64,000 nucleotides of DNA, taken from assembly GCA_029224465.1 (NCBI GenBank), contig JAQXUQ010000031.1:17002-81001 (forward strand), written 5' to 3'. The DNA comes from Bacillota bacterium (GTDB lineage: Bacteria > Bacillota > Clostridia > Lachnospirales > Lachnospiraceae). Position numbers and translations under genes: made by a program. The notes beneath the pieces were generated by a model. It had not been told where the DNA came from. It ran no database searches and worked only from the letters and a program-made list of their open reading frames with translations. This document shows, one piece after another, positions 51,431 to 60,733 of the stretch; the stretch's first letter is position 1, and every line of letters begins with the position of its first letter.

Positions 51431-52324
51431 ATGAGCCTGTCTTATTCAACCGACAGGACCGATGAAACCGGCAGAGAACTTCTTACGTATGGAACGCCGG
51501 ACTTTCCGATTTCCTTTTTTGATGATGATCTTACCGTTGTGAAAGTGCCATGGCACTGGCATGACGAATGGGAGATTTCCGTCATCCTCTCGGGAACAGT
51601 GCGCGTTTCGCTCGTCGGCTGTGAAACCGTGCTGCGCGCCGGCGAAGGCTGTTTCATCGGAAGCGGCGTTCTGCATTCCGCCAGTCTTCTGACGCAGGCC
51701 GGACATCAGCACGCCATGGTATTCAGCCCGCGCGTCATTGCGGCGAAGGGGGATATTGTGTGGGGAGGGTATGTTTTGCCGGTGTTAACGCAGAAGTACC
51801 CGCCTGTCATTAAATTTACCCCGGAAGTCGAATGGCAAAGAGAAGTTCTTGCCATGGCTGAAAAAGCATGGCTCGCAGGAGCCTCCGAAGAAGCCGATTA
51901 TCCTCTCGCTGTGCGGGAGTCCCTGAGCCGGATCTTATCCCGGATGATCCGCAATATCGATCCGGGAACCGGTCCGTCCGCCACCTCCCGGATGCAGCGG
52001 GACGAGCAGCGGATCAAGAAAACACTTGATTATATTGAGACTCATTTCAGGGAACAGGTTACGGTTGAGGGCATCGCCGGGAGCGCGGGAATCAGCGTCA
52101 GTACGCTTCTGCGGCTCTATCACGATATTCTGCATACGACGCCGATACAGTATGTACTCAAATACCGTCTGGAACAAATCCGGCGCGAGCTGCGCACAAA
52201 TCCCGGATCGTCGATTGCGGACGCGGCGTATTCGTGCGGGTTTAACGATATCAGTTATTTCAACCGCTGTTATCTGAAGGCTTACGGCAGCACGCCGTCT
52301 GCTTACAAGAGGGGACTGGCATGA
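51431..52324 (+). CDS. AraC-family regulator with cupin sensor
   Basis: A 297-residue regulator: N-terminal cupin (WHWHDEWEISVILSGTVRVSL, read as HWHDEWE core) and a C-terminal AraC HTH pair (VEGIAGSAGISVSTLLRLYHDI; IADAAYSCGFNDISYFNRCYLKAYG). GGTGGAGGAGCT precedes the ATG. It is divergent from the MFS/VOC operon and likely controls it in response to a sugar-like ligand. Confidence 0.88.
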   Translation: MSLSYSTDRTDETGRELLTYGTPDFPISFFDDDLTVVKVPWHWHDEWEISVILSGTVRVSLVGCETVLRAGEGCFIGSGVLHSASLLTQAGHQHAMVFSPRVIAAKGDIVWGGYVLPVLTQKYPPVIKFTPEVEWQREVLAMAEKAWLAGASEEADYPLAVRESLSRILSRMIRNIDPGTGPSATSRMQRDEQRIKKTLDYIETHFREQVTVEGIAGSAGISVSTLLRLYHDILHTTPIQYVLKYRLEQIRRELRTNPGSSIADAAYSCGFNDISYFNRCYLKAYGSTPSAYKRGLA

Positions 52325-52401
52325 GCACTGGCAGTCACGGCGCTGACTGACCTGCACGGCGCTGCCATGGCACTGTTCCGGCGTCTCCTGCCACGGCGAT
52401 G

Positions 52402-52947
52402 TCACAACTCGAGCCTCATATAAACGACTTCCTGATAACCGCTCAGGCGCGATTTAAACCCTTTTGGATTTCTCCCGAATTCCACAAAACCGGCCTTTTT
52501 ATACAGCTCGATTGCCCTGCGGTTCTCCGCGACCACCTCGAGTTCCATCTGTTCATATCCGGCGTCCTTCGCGCACGCAATGCAGGCCTCCAGCAGCGCG
52601 CGGCCGATGCCGAGCCCCCAGTATGCCTTGTCAACGCTGATCCCGAACTCGGCTCTGTGCCGGATTTTGTATCTGCTGCCAACCGGGTTGATTCCGGCAG
52701 TTCCGGCAACAGCACTATTTACTACCGCAAGGATTTCAGCTTCGCACGGGCTGTCTGTTTTGTCTTTTAAAAACTGCGCTTCCTGTTCAGCTGTTTTATC
52801 CGATTCATCCGGATAGGAAAGGAGGTAGTCCGTCTGTCTATGCGCCAAAACAAAATTGTCCAGAGCAGCCTTCCCATCCTGTTCGGTTCCGTTGCGCAGG
52901 GTGCAGGGGCGGCCGTCTTTCAGAGTGATGCGTTTTCTATAGTGCAT
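52402..52947 (-). CDS. GNAT-family N-acetyltransferase
   Basis: A 181-residue acetyltransferase: LGIGRALLEACIACAKDAGYEQMELEV holds the acetyl-CoA loop (here GIGRALL) and ENRRAIELYKKAGFVEFG the typical last helix and strand. Acceptor unknown; similar proteins modify small molecules or protein N-termini. It stands alone at the end of a minus-strand block, converging on the AraC gene. Confidence 0.87.
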   Translation of the reverse strand: MHYRKRITLKDGRPCTLRNGTEQDGKAALDNFVLAHRQTDYLLSYPDESDKTAEQEAQFLKDKTDSPCEAEILAVVNSAVAGTAGINPVGSRYKIRHRAEFGISVDKAYWGLGIGRALLEACIACAKDAGYEQMELEVVAENRRAIELYKKAGFVEFGRNPKGFKSRLSGYQEVVYMRLEL

Positions 52948-52997
52948 AATTATTCTCTTCCTAGGATCTATAAAGTCATTCTGTAAATTAACGTAAT

Positions 52998-55652
52998 CTA
53001 TATCTCATCCGGCTTAAGATAATGGCCGCCTTGCGTACATCTTACATAAATACCGTACCGTCCAAGTCTTGCATATATTTGACAGTGATGCGTTGGACAG
53101 GTTACATGCTTCTGAAAGATATAGAAATTAACAATTTCTTCTGTCAATAACGCTGTACCTTTGCATCCTGAGCATTTTAAATAGTATATTCCCTTCCTGT
53201 TTTTAACGAGCAACATCGGTTTTCCGCATTTTTGACAATGCACTACATCATTAATGTAATTCTCCAGTCCTTCTGTTGCTTCACCCCCTTTGGCATGTTG
53301 TCGGATAGTAGCAGCTTTCTCAGTAAGCTGGCCTTCCTTACTACCATTATGGTAATGTTCCGGTTCTGTTAATGTTTTGATCATGTCTATCGTATTCGAA
53401 CCTGTGATACGAAGATATGTGTGGCAGACTGTTGTATAAGTTAAGTTTTTATCATGAAATGCGCCTTTGGATGCAGGCATACCATACCAGATTACTTTGT
53501 CATCAATCGCAAGAAGAGGGAACACTGCGTCATCCGTTTCCACAGTAATTTTTTTCCATTCATCCGGAAGCGAATTATAGTCATTCGATTTGCAAAGTAA
53601 CCGGATTCCATTTTTCTTCGCCATGGCTAACACAGTAAACAGTTTATCCCTAATTTTTTCGTTTAACTCTCCATCCGGTATTGATATTACTATTTTGTTT
53701 TCAGCCTGTTTTATGTCTTGTCTCAGGTAATCGAAGGCTGTTTCGGCGTCCATATATAACTTGATGTTTTCACCAATATCCAGTGATTTAAGATAGTTCT
53801 CCAGCAAACGATCTTTGTGTGATACGACATTACCATGCTCCAAGAGATGCTTGATCAGCAGATAAATGATATTGTTCTTATCCTCTATCTTATTTGTCCA
53901 AAATCGTTTATCTGCGACTGTAATGAATTTCCCCCTCGCTCGCGTGACTGCTACGTTGATCAGTCTGGTAAGATTTCCGTTTTCATTCTTTGACATCAAC
54001 CAGCCCGGTTTCGCTGCCGGATAGCTCTCAACCGCGTCAAATACAATAATATTTCTCTCCGATCCTTGAAACTGATGCACTGTAGCACAGGTAATATTTC
54101 CATCATCCTGCTGTTGATAATCCTGCAGCATGGCACGTATGAGGCGGGTCTGGGCTGCATACGGCGTAATAATTCCAACACTGTGCTCACCTTTTCGCTC
54201 CGCCTGCATAGCCGTCATAAGCGAAATTACAGCACTTAAAATATTAAATCTGGAATTATCATCGTTTTTACTGGCAGCGCAATACGTACCCGAAAGATCG
54301 ACAAAGATCATGGAATGACCTGCGAAAGGATCCTCATTTACAATTCCAAGCCGTTTTTCGGCTACCCCTGCGTGATCTTTAAGCAGCCTTCCGTATACAT
54401 ATATGTTGGGAAATGCTGATATATCAGGATACATCCTCCGTTGTTCATTCAGCATGACCAGCCATGGATGATTATAAATACTGCCAATGCCATTATTTAT
54501 TCCCAAATAGGAAAACAAGTCTTTATTCAGGATATCTTTGGCTTCTGATTGAGCAATCGGGGCGAGCTGCCGGAAATCACCTACCGCAATAAAATGTTCT
54601 TTCGCCAATGAAGCTGCGCAAAGAATCTGCGGAACATATGCCATACTAACTTCATCAAACATCACAAAATCATATCTTTTATCTTCAAACAGCGGATCAA
54701 TTGTGACTTTTGAAATAGTTGTGGCTACGATCTTTGCTTTCCAAACATATTCTTTTTCTGCCTGACGTATCTGAATCCTGATATTTTTCAGTTCTTCTTC
54801 CAATACGAGCCGCCGTCGAAAACTCGCCTCACGGTTCTTCTGAAGCTGGCTCTTTTCCTGAAGGAGTATCTTTCTTCTTTCCCTAACACTTGGCAGGCTT
54901 TCCAATGCATAATTAAATGCAACTGCATCTTTGTCATCAACCAGTCTTGTATCTCGAACATAGCCGTAGCGAAGCACCTTGCCTTCTCTTAAGTATTCGT
55001 CGTGTTCGCCTTCGCGAAGTTGTTTCGCAATTTCCAGGGTCACACCATCAACGGAAATATTACTGTGAGAAACCACCAGTACACTCTTTCCCTCCAGCAA
55101 AGCATCAATGGCGATTTGCGCCATTGTGTATGTTTTTCCGGTTCCGGGCGGGCCCCAGATTACTGTAATTTTTGAGGAAAGAGCGTGTTTTCGAGCTGCT
55201 TTCTGACCTTTGACGATATTAGACAGATGGTTTTTTTCAGCCAGCTCAGGTCCTTGATTCAACAATTCAAATGCAATTGAATTGGCCGGCGTTATATTAT
55301 CCAATTTATTGTACAAGGCTTCCAGCAGTTTCCAAGGTGCCACGCCAATCAGCGCACTATCGATACGTGCGCCAAAGTCACGATCAATGACAACAATAAT
55401 CTGGAATCCTTCGCATTTAAGAACATTTCCGGTCGCGGTCGCTTGTGACTTTACAACCGTTAACGTGACCGGCGCATCATCCGATAGATGCAGCTCTGTT
55501 TCCATCGTGAAACTATAGGCATATCCCCCATGGAGCGAACTTAAATATACACCCCCGGTAACCTTATATTTTCGACCCCCATTATTCTTTAATTCAACAA
55601 TTTCTTGAAAGATTGCTCTCTTATACATGTCTAATGTTGACGCAGTATACAT
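52998..55652 (-). CDS. SF1 (DNA2/COG1112-like) helicase with degenerate PLD and zinc ribbons
   Basis: An 884-residue SF1 helicase: Walker A GPPGTGKT (167-174), motif II FDEVSMAY, GDFRQLAPI (motif III), VTRARGKF (motif VI). After the motor comes a phospholipase-D-like fold ending in AIDDKVIWYGMP, where related defence proteins carry a His-x-Lys before the strand; that pair is missing here. Two zinc-ribbon-like cysteine clusters follow (CQKCG...CSGC; CPTHHC...C). ATG at 55,652 has GGGGGG just upstream. The gene is AT-richer than its neighbours, suggesting transfer. Helicase-PLD proteins of this class occur in the Mokosh type II anti-phage system; a defence role is an inference. Confidence 0.8.
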   Translation of the reverse strand: MYTASTLDMYKRAIFQEIVELKNNGGRKYKVTGGVYLSSLHGGYAYSFTMETELHLSDDAPVTLTVVKSQATATGNVLKCEGFQIIVVIDRDFGARIDSALIGVAPWKLLEALYNKLDNITPANSIAFELLNQGPELAEKNHLSNIVKGQKAARKHALSSKITVIWGPPGTGKTYTMAQIAIDALLEGKSVLVVSHSNISVDGVTLEIAKQLREGEHDEYLREGKVLRYGYVRDTRLVDDKDAVAFNYALESLPSVRERRKILLQEKSQLQKNREASFRRRLVLEEELKNIRIQIRQAEKEYVWKAKIVATTISKVTIDPLFEDKRYDFVMFDEVSMAYVPQILCAASLAKEHFIAVGDFRQLAPIAQSEAKDILNKDLFSYLGINNGIGSIYNHPWLVMLNEQRRMYPDISAFPNIYVYGRLLKDHAGVAEKRLGIVNEDPFAGHSMIFVDLSGTYCAASKNDDNSRFNILSAVISLMTAMQAERKGEHSVGIITPYAAQTRLIRAMLQDYQQQDDGNITCATVHQFQGSERNIIVFDAVESYPAAKPGWLMSKNENGNLTRLINVAVTRARGKFITVADKRFWTNKIEDKNNIIYLLIKHLLEHGNVVSHKDRLLENYLKSLDIGENIKLYMDAETAFDYLRQDIKQAENKIVISIPDGELNEKIRDKLFTVLAMAKKNGIRLLCKSNDYNSLPDEWKKITVETDDAVFPLLAIDDKVIWYGMPASKGAFHDKNLTYTTVCHTYLRITGSNTIDMIKTLTEPEHYHNGSKEGQLTEKAATIRQHAKGGEATEGLENYINDVVHCQKCGKPMLLVKNRKGIYYLKCSGCKGTALLTEEIVNFYIFQKHVTCPTHHCQIYARLGRYGIYVRCTQGGHYLKPDEI

Positions 55653-55714
55653 AAATCCCCCCAGCTCAAGTTGCCCCCTGTTAGGTACACATTTCTCCAC
55701 ACACTGTTTTACTG

Positions 55715-56470
55715 TTAAAGGGAGCGCTCTGCCCGTACGAAAACATATTCCTTCTCCGACGACCTGCCCTCATCAAATTGATAACCGCTCCAGTCAAAAT
55801 ATATGATCTGCTCCGGCTTCTCCGCCTGAATCCCTGCCATAAAGCGCACCATCTCGCCTCTGGCCATCTTGGCATATACGCCCTTCTGAACGACCTTTCC
55901 GTTCACAAGTTCACCAAATATACAGGTAACGAAGCGGTCTTCCGGCTGCAGGTATTTTTCAACGCACTTTGCGTATTCCCTGGAAGCCAAGTTAATGAGG
56001 ATACGGCTGTCGTCCATCACCTCTTTGTAGAGATTATCTCCCCAAAAGTCATAGAGGTTTCTGCAGCCTGCGACAGCTGCCTTTGACTGCATCTCCAGTC
56101 TGTATGGCACAACGCCGTCCATCGGTTTTAAAACGCCATAGAATCCCGAAAGTATACGCAAATGCTTCTGCACATACGTTAACTGGCCATCCTCAAAAAC
56201 AGCCGGAGCCATATACGTATACTGAATGCCGTCGTATGCCAGAAGCGCCGGTGTCAGACTGTTTTTCAAATCCATATTCGCAAAACGTTCCGCGTTTTGT
56301 TTTGCAATTTTATCGTTACACGCCCACAGCTTTTTCTGCTCATCAAAAGAAAGACTGCTGATCCGGTCTTTGAGGATAGCAGTCTTTTCAAGAAAAACCG
56401 GCGTCTCTGTGCAGGCAAAGGTATCGGTGTCGGTCCGCATTTGCTTTGCGGGAGAAATGATAATCCGCAT
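55715..56470 (-). CDS. yaaA: Peroxide stress protein YaaA
   Basis: A 251-residue member of the YaaA/DUF328 family (MRIIISPAKQM start, LYDFWGDNLYKEV, INLASREYAKCV, KMARGEMVRFM). In E. coli YaaA lowers free iron during hydrogen peroxide stress and binds DNA. ATG at 56,470 follows AAAGGAATTGCCC. It is 11 bp behind the bacterioferritin-comigratory peroxiredoxin gene, so the two form a small peroxide-defence operon. Confidence 0.92.
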   Translation of the reverse strand: MRIIISPAKQMRTDTDTFACTETPVFLEKTAILKDRISSLSFDEQKKLWACNDKIAKQNAERFANMDLKNSLTPALLAYDGIQYTYMAPAVFEDGQLTYVQKHLRILSGFYGVLKPMDGVVPYRLEMQSKAAVAGCRNLYDFWGDNLYKEVMDDSRILINLASREYAKCVEKYLQPEDRFVTCIFGELVNGKVVQKGVYAKMARGEMVRFMAGIQAEKPEQIIYFDWSGYQFDEGRSSEKEYVFVRAERSL

Positions 56471-56481
56471 GGGCAATTCCT

Positions 56482-56937
56482 TTATCCAAGTTCCGAAAGC
56501 ATCTGTGCCGGATTCTCCGCCGCCTTCACCTTACCAAACGCCTTCTCGATGATGCCGTTCTCGTCAATCAGATATGTTGTCCGGACCACGCCCATGGAAA
56601 CTTTGCCGTAATTTTTCTTTTCCTTCCAGACATCATATGCCTGAATGACTTCCTTTTCCGGATCGGAAAGCAGCGTGAACGGCAGGCCGTACTTCTCCTC
56701 AAACTTCTTATGCGAAGCTACGCTGTCTTTACTGACGCCCAGTATGACAGCTCCCCTTTCGCGAAACTGTGGATAAAGTTCTCCAAATGCGCAGGCCTGT
56801 TTCGTGCAGCCGGCGGTCATGTCTTTCGGGTAGAAATACAGGATCACTTTCTGTCCACGGTAGTCTTCCAGTGAGTGATAAATTCCGTTTTGATCCGGCA
56901 GTGTGAAGACCGGGGCTTTCGTTCCGATTGTAAGCAT
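56482..56937 (-). CDS. bcp: Thioredoxin-dependent thiol peroxidase (BCP)
   Basis: A 151-residue peroxiredoxin of the BCP/PrxQ group. The pair of cysteines in MTAGCTKQACAF (peroxidatic and resolving, four residues between) is typical. YFYPKD and VSMGVVRTTYLID are family motifs. It reduces peroxides with thioredoxin. I chose the ATG at 56,937 with AAAGGA before it. It is followed by yaaA. Confidence 0.93.
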   Translation of the reverse strand: MLTIGTKAPVFTLPDQNGIYHSLEDYRGQKVILYFYPKDMTAGCTKQACAFGELYPQFRERGAVILGVSKDSVASHKKFEEKYGLPFTLLSDPEKEVIQAYDVWKEKKNYGKVSMGVVRTTYLIDENGIIEKAFGKVKAAENPAQMLSELG

Positions 56938-56964
56938 AGGTGTTTTTCCTTTCATTCGACTGAA

Positions 56965-58464
56965 TCAGTCAGCTTCCTCCACATGAGGTCCATGCCCCAC
57001 CCACTGATTCCTGCTGTCCCAGAGTCTGTCATAAGACATCCCCGTCACTCTTTCGCAGACACGGATCTCCTCGGGTGTCGCGCTGGAGCTGTCCTCGCCC
57101 CGGCGTCTGCTGATTTCCTTCTTCACAATGTTGAATTCCTTCTCCATGATCGGAAAACGATAGCCGAAAATAAACAGGAATATGCAGAGAATAACCGGCA
57201 TGAAGACAAAGATCATCGAGATTCCTCTTTGCGTAAATGCAGACTGCCTTGCGCCCTCGTTTGCCAGCTTCTCGCTGTATCCGGCCGCGGTAAGAAGAAT
57301 ACCGATAAGCCATGCGGAAAGGCCGGAAGATATTTTTCTTGCGAATGTGGACATGCCGGAAACGACGCCCGGCCGGTGAATCGAAGTGATCAGCTCGTCA
57401 ACGTCGGGCATATCCGCCATGATCGAGAAAATGCTCGTCAAAGTGGCTGCGTTTCCGATACCAATCCCGACAGCAAGTGCGAGAATCGGATAGATGCTGG
57501 CTCCTTCATGCGAAAACGGCAGAAGCAGCAGCGTGCTGACAATACGAATCGGAGCGCCGATGAGAATAGTTGTACGCTTGGATGTTCTGGCCATTACAGG
57601 GCCCCAGATCAGCATACCGATCAGCTGCGCCAAAACAAGCGCCGCCATCAGATACGTAAAATAATGATTTTGATAACCGTTGATCACGTCGTCAACATAG
57701 TAAACCGCCATACCGGACACAAAGTCCATGCCGCACTGTCCCGTCAGGTAAATACCGATAAACAGGCGGAAGGAACGGCTGCGGAAAGCGCTCGCGGCAT
57801 GGTCAAAACTATGGATCATCCGGTTCTTCACGGGTGCGTGATGATGCTCCCATGTACCCGCAACCGTAATCAGGCAAGAAATGAGAAATAGAAGCCCGAA
57901 GATAATGCCGCAGCGCAGATATACACCCGCCTTCGTGGTATCCGTGATCAGGAGCGTCGGAACCACACCGCAAACCATGGCTCCCAGCGTGGACCAGATC
58001 ATCCGGACATTGGAGAATCTGGATCTGGTGTCATAATCGTCCACCATATCCGGCAGCAAACCATTGTACGGCACCATCAGGATGGTTGATCCCGTGGAAA
58101 ACAGACAGTACATCGCCACATAAAAGATAAACATTGTGACAGGACGATCTGTGCTGAATGGAACCCAAAGTGTTATGAATGTCAGCGCCGTCGCAAATGA
58201 GCCGATCAGCATGTAAAAACGCTTCGCACCCATTTTCGCGCTGGTCCGGTCGGTGATGTTTCCCATAATCGGATCGGTAACCGCGTCCCAGATATGCCCG
58301 ATTAGAGGAACCGTCCCCGCAAGCGCTGCCGGCATTCCCATTGCCTTAATCAGAAAAACCGTGAAGAACGAATTGATGATAACAAAGGCTCCCCCGCTGA
58401 AAAACTCCCCTGCTCCATACATTAGCCGGGAACCCATCCCTGTGCTGTGCCTGCCTGACTGCAT
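56965..58464 (-). CDS. GPH-family glycoside:cation symporter
   Basis: A 499-residue MelB-like transporter with about twelve helices and the motif GHIWDAVTDPIMGNITDRT. MVPYNGLLPDMVDDYDTRS and IMADMPDVDELITS are the other family segments. It is the third GPH protein in this window and has no hydrolase next to it; its gene ends 27 bp before bcp on the same strand. The leader contains a 10-bp hairpin (58,526-58,550). Substrate unknown. Confidence 0.88.
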   Translation of the reverse strand: MQSGRHSTGMGSRLMYGAGEFFSGGAFVIINSFFTVFLIKAMGMPAALAGTVPLIGHIWDAVTDPIMGNITDRTSAKMGAKRFYMLIGSFATALTFITLWVPFSTDRPVTMFIFYVAMYCLFSTGSTILMVPYNGLLPDMVDDYDTRSRFSNVRMIWSTLGAMVCGVVPTLLITDTTKAGVYLRCGIIFGLLFLISCLITVAGTWEHHHAPVKNRMIHSFDHAASAFRSRSFRLFIGIYLTGQCGMDFVSGMAVYYVDDVINGYQNHYFTYLMAALVLAQLIGMLIWGPVMARTSKRTTILIGAPIRIVSTLLLLPFSHEGASIYPILALAVGIGIGNAATLTSIFSIMADMPDVDELITSIHRPGVVSGMSTFARKISSGLSAWLIGILLTAAGYSEKLANEGARQSAFTQRGISMIFVFMPVILCIFLFIFGYRFPIMEKEFNIVKKEISRRRGEDSSSATPEEIRVCERVTGMSYDRLWDSRNQWVGHGPHVEEAD

Positions 58465-58785
58465 ACCTGCCCCCCTCGTTGTCGCGCCGGCATTTTTCTT
58501 ATCCTTTGCCGCTTATCCGGTGTTTATCCGGCGCTTGTCCAGCGCCGGATATTGCGGATCATTTCATTGCCGGCATAATTTACTTTCACCATTACATGTT
58601 ACTATATTTTGGCGGCTATGCGTTCATGAGATTCTCGAGAAACAGGGACGCATTCGCGATTTTGAGGTTAATTTACTCACGCAGACCGCTTGGTATCCAG
58701 CTCTTTTATTTCGTTTATCGTCAATCCGGCGACCTTGGCAATATCGTCATAAGTCCGGATTCTGTTTTGAGCTCCGGCTCCGGTT
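58465..58785. other. Intergenic region with hairpin and a small frame
   Basis: About 320 bp between the DUF2828 and GPH genes. It holds ATCCGGCGCT-5-AGCGCCGGAT (58,526-58,550), a perfect 10-bp stem in the GPH leader, next to three CCGGATAAN-like repeats. A 42-codon frame (58,677-58,805) overlaps the end of the DUF2828 gene. Nothing else was seen. Confidence 0.6.
58526..58550 (-). promoter_or_regulatory. Leader hairpin of the GPH gene
   Basis: A perfect 10-bp stem with a 5-nt loop (TGTCC on the plus strand), about 60 bases before the GPH ATG. There is no U-run, so it is not a terminator for the DUF2828 operon. It may be a structured leader or a small RNA element. Confidence 0.45.
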
Positions 58786-58805
58786 TTACGCCGCAATCCT
58801 CGCAT
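58677..58805 (-). CDS. Possible 42-residue protein, end fragment
   Basis: A short frame starting with an ATG inside the end of the DUF2828 gene (MRGLRRKTGAGAQNR start). Its last part, YDDIAKVAGLTINEIKEL, looks like the C-terminal helix-turn segment of Rpn/PD-(D/E)XK transposase-family nucleases or a small HTH. No ribosome site is visible. It is more likely a remnant or a small translated fragment than a full protein. Confidence 0.35.
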   Translation of the reverse strand: MRGLRRKTGAGAQNRIRTYDDIAKVAGLTINEIKELDTKRSA

Positions 58806-60102
58806 AACGCTCTGCCATCAGCACCTGCATCATACAGTCATACGGATTCAGTGTGTCACTTTTCAGCATGGAAAAGATCTGCGCGCTGCAGCCGGAGACG
58901 AGGCAGACCCCCTGCTCGTTTCTTGTGACCGGCAGCTGGCGGTTCCTGCTCTGGACATTCCAGAATACCACCTGCGGCAAAGCATACCCTGCTGCCTCGA
59001 ACTTCTTTTTTGCCGACTGGAAATTCGTCATTTCCGCATGGCTGCAGCAGTCAAACTCCATATCCGAAATAATGTACAGCTTGGCCGGGAGTTCCCTCTG
59101 CGGAAGCCCATGCTTTACCGCCGTATACAGAATCAGATCAAAAACCTTTTCCAGATCCGTATTGCTGCAGTCGTCAAACGACATGCAGTAACGTACTTTC
59201 TCCACAATATCCCTTCCCTGAATCTGCACCAGAACCGGTGACGAAGAGAATGTAATGAAGTGGTTTCTGAATGCGCCATGATTATGTTCCGCGAAGTAGA
59301 TTCCAAGAGACAGTGCCACAGCCGCAGGCAACGGCGTTCCGCCGAAGTACATGGACCCGGAACCGTCTACGACGACGAGCGCATTCTCATCGCCCGTAAA
59401 ATTCTCCAGCGCGTTCCATGTGATATCCATGCTCTTTCTCTCGTCTTCTGAAAAAGAGCGGAAATTATCCTCGGAAACAATCGGCGCAATGATATCGTAT
59501 GGTGCGAGCGTGCCCGTATGCAAAACAGACCGACCCGTCCGCGCTTTCTCAAGAAAACTCCGGTAACGCGCTTCATCATTCCGGAGAAAAGCTTCCCTGT
59601 ACTTAAAGAGCGCCTTGGACGGCTGCTTCTCATATGCAAAGGTATAATCCTTCTCTCGAAGGTTATTTTCCAGAATCCGGAGCCGCGCTCTCAGCGCTGT
59701 AAGACTCTTTCGGTACGCAGCATCTGTCATGCCAAACGACCGGGCAATTCTTTTGGCCATAAGAACTGTTTTGGCGTTGGATGCGTTTACCGACGGCAGC
59801 CACTTGCAAAGAAGTGACACCTGACCGCCGGCGGACAGAGTCTCAAGATCCTTCTGAAACTGTGTCTGCAGCGCATTCAGCATATCTTTCTCACAAGCTG
59901 TTCCAAACAGGCAAAGTACATCATCGAATCTTCCATATTCGCTGATATAGGAAAGATTCTTTCTGACTGTCTCCGGTTCATGATCCGCGAGCCACCGCAG
60001 GATGACCCGGAACACCCGCCTCTCGCCGAGGCCGCCGCGGATATCACGCGCAAAAAACAACGTCTTCACGGCAAGGTCGACATTTTCTGCAAAGGCACGC
60101 AA
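58786..60102 (-). CDS. DUF2828 von Willebrand-factor-A protein, N-terminus apparently missing
   Basis: A 438-residue protein. The N-terminal helical part (FFARDIRGGLGERRVFR; CKWLPSVNASNAKTV; NNLREKDYTFAYEKQPSKA) precedes a vWA domain with MIDAS motif DGSGS (246-250) and IISDMEFD. The layout, helical repeats plus vWA, recalls TROVE/Ro60 proteins. From memory of the family, homologues carry about 50 more residues at the start; here a TGA lies 10 codons upstream and only a TTG at 60,102 is available. The gene overlaps the end of the WYL gene by 59 bases. A deletion across the junction is likely. It ends with YARIAA. Confidence 0.72.
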   Translation of the reverse strand: MRAFAENVDLAVKTLFFARDIRGGLGERRVFRVILRWLADHEPETVRKNLSYISEYGRFDDVLCLFGTACEKDMLNALQTQFQKDLETLSAGGQVSLLCKWLPSVNASNAKTVLMAKRIARSFGMTDAAYRKSLTALRARLRILENNLREKDYTFAYEKQPSKALFKYREAFLRNDEARYRSFLEKARTGRSVLHTGTLAPYDIIAPIVSEDNFRSFSEDERKSMDITWNALENFTGDENALVVVDGSGSMYFGGTPLPAAVALSLGIYFAEHNHGAFRNHFITFSSSPVLVQIQGRDIVEKVRYCMSFDDCSNTDLEKVFDLILYTAVKHGLPQRELPAKLYIISDMEFDCCSHAEMTNFQSAKKKFEAAGYALPQVVFWNVQSRNRQLPVTRNEQGVCLVSGCSAQIFSMLKSDTLNPYDCMMQVLMAERYARIAA

Positions 60103-60733
60103 AAAAGCTTCTACTCCCGTTCTTTTCTGTCAGACTGACTTCAAGGACACTGGCCAGACGGATCACATACTGTGTTCCTTTTGGAGAATACGCAACAAGC
60201 CGGAACTTGTCATCCTTGGATGAATATTCCAGCTTTTCGGGGATAAACATCTGGTCGTGACAATAATGTTTACTGCGATACCGGATTCTCAGGCCTCTGC
60301 CTTCCTTCAATGCCAACAGCACTTTTTTAAAGTGTTCCTGATAAAAGGGATCCTCATACGGATCGCCATCGCCATCGCGGTCAAACCATACAAAAAATGC
60401 AGTCGAAAACAGCGGCTCCACATCCTCCAGCTCCTGCATCGGCGGGTCAAACAGGCGGATTCTCGGGTCCTGACAGATGGCCTTCATCCATTGTTTCTGC
60501 AGCGTAGTCAACGGCATTGTCGGCACATGTCGAAGGGGTGTTGTGTAGTCCTTCCGAAGAAGCGGCCATTCCCCCTTTTCCAACGCTTCAGGGATGGATA
60601 TTCCGCTTTCCAAGTAAGCCTTTTCCAGGATAATTTCCCGGATACGTTCCTTTGAAAGCGTTCCACGGACCGCTTCGGTCAGTATTCCGGCGACAACATT
60701 ATAGTAGCTTCCGTAAACCTCATTGAACAGCAT
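60044..60733 (-). CDS. WYL-domain protein (second of pair)
   Basis: A 229-residue protein, mostly a WYL domain: GRGLRIRYRSKHYCHDQMFIPEKLEYSSKDDKFRLVAYSP region, read in parts, with the Arg/Tyr-type ligand strand. WYL proteins sense nucleic-acid or nucleotide ligands and often control defence or RNA-repair genes. ATG at 60,733 with GGAGG five bases upstream, coupled to the first WYL gene. The last 20 residues (NGSRSFFACLCRKCRPC) are read from DNA that codes in another frame for DUF2828, suggesting a junction after a deletion. Confidence 0.7.
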   Translation of the reverse strand: MLFNEVYGSYYNVVAGILTEAVRGTLSKERIREIILEKAYLESGISIPEALEKGEWPLLRKDYTTPLRHVPTMPLTTLQKQWMKAICQDPRIRLFDPPMQELEDVEPLFSTAFFVWFDRDGDGDPYEDPFYQEHFKKVLLALKEGRGLRIRYRSKHYCHDQMFIPEKLEYSSKDDKFRLVAYSPKGTQYVIRLASVLEVSLTEKNGSRSFFACLCRKCRPCREDVVFCA

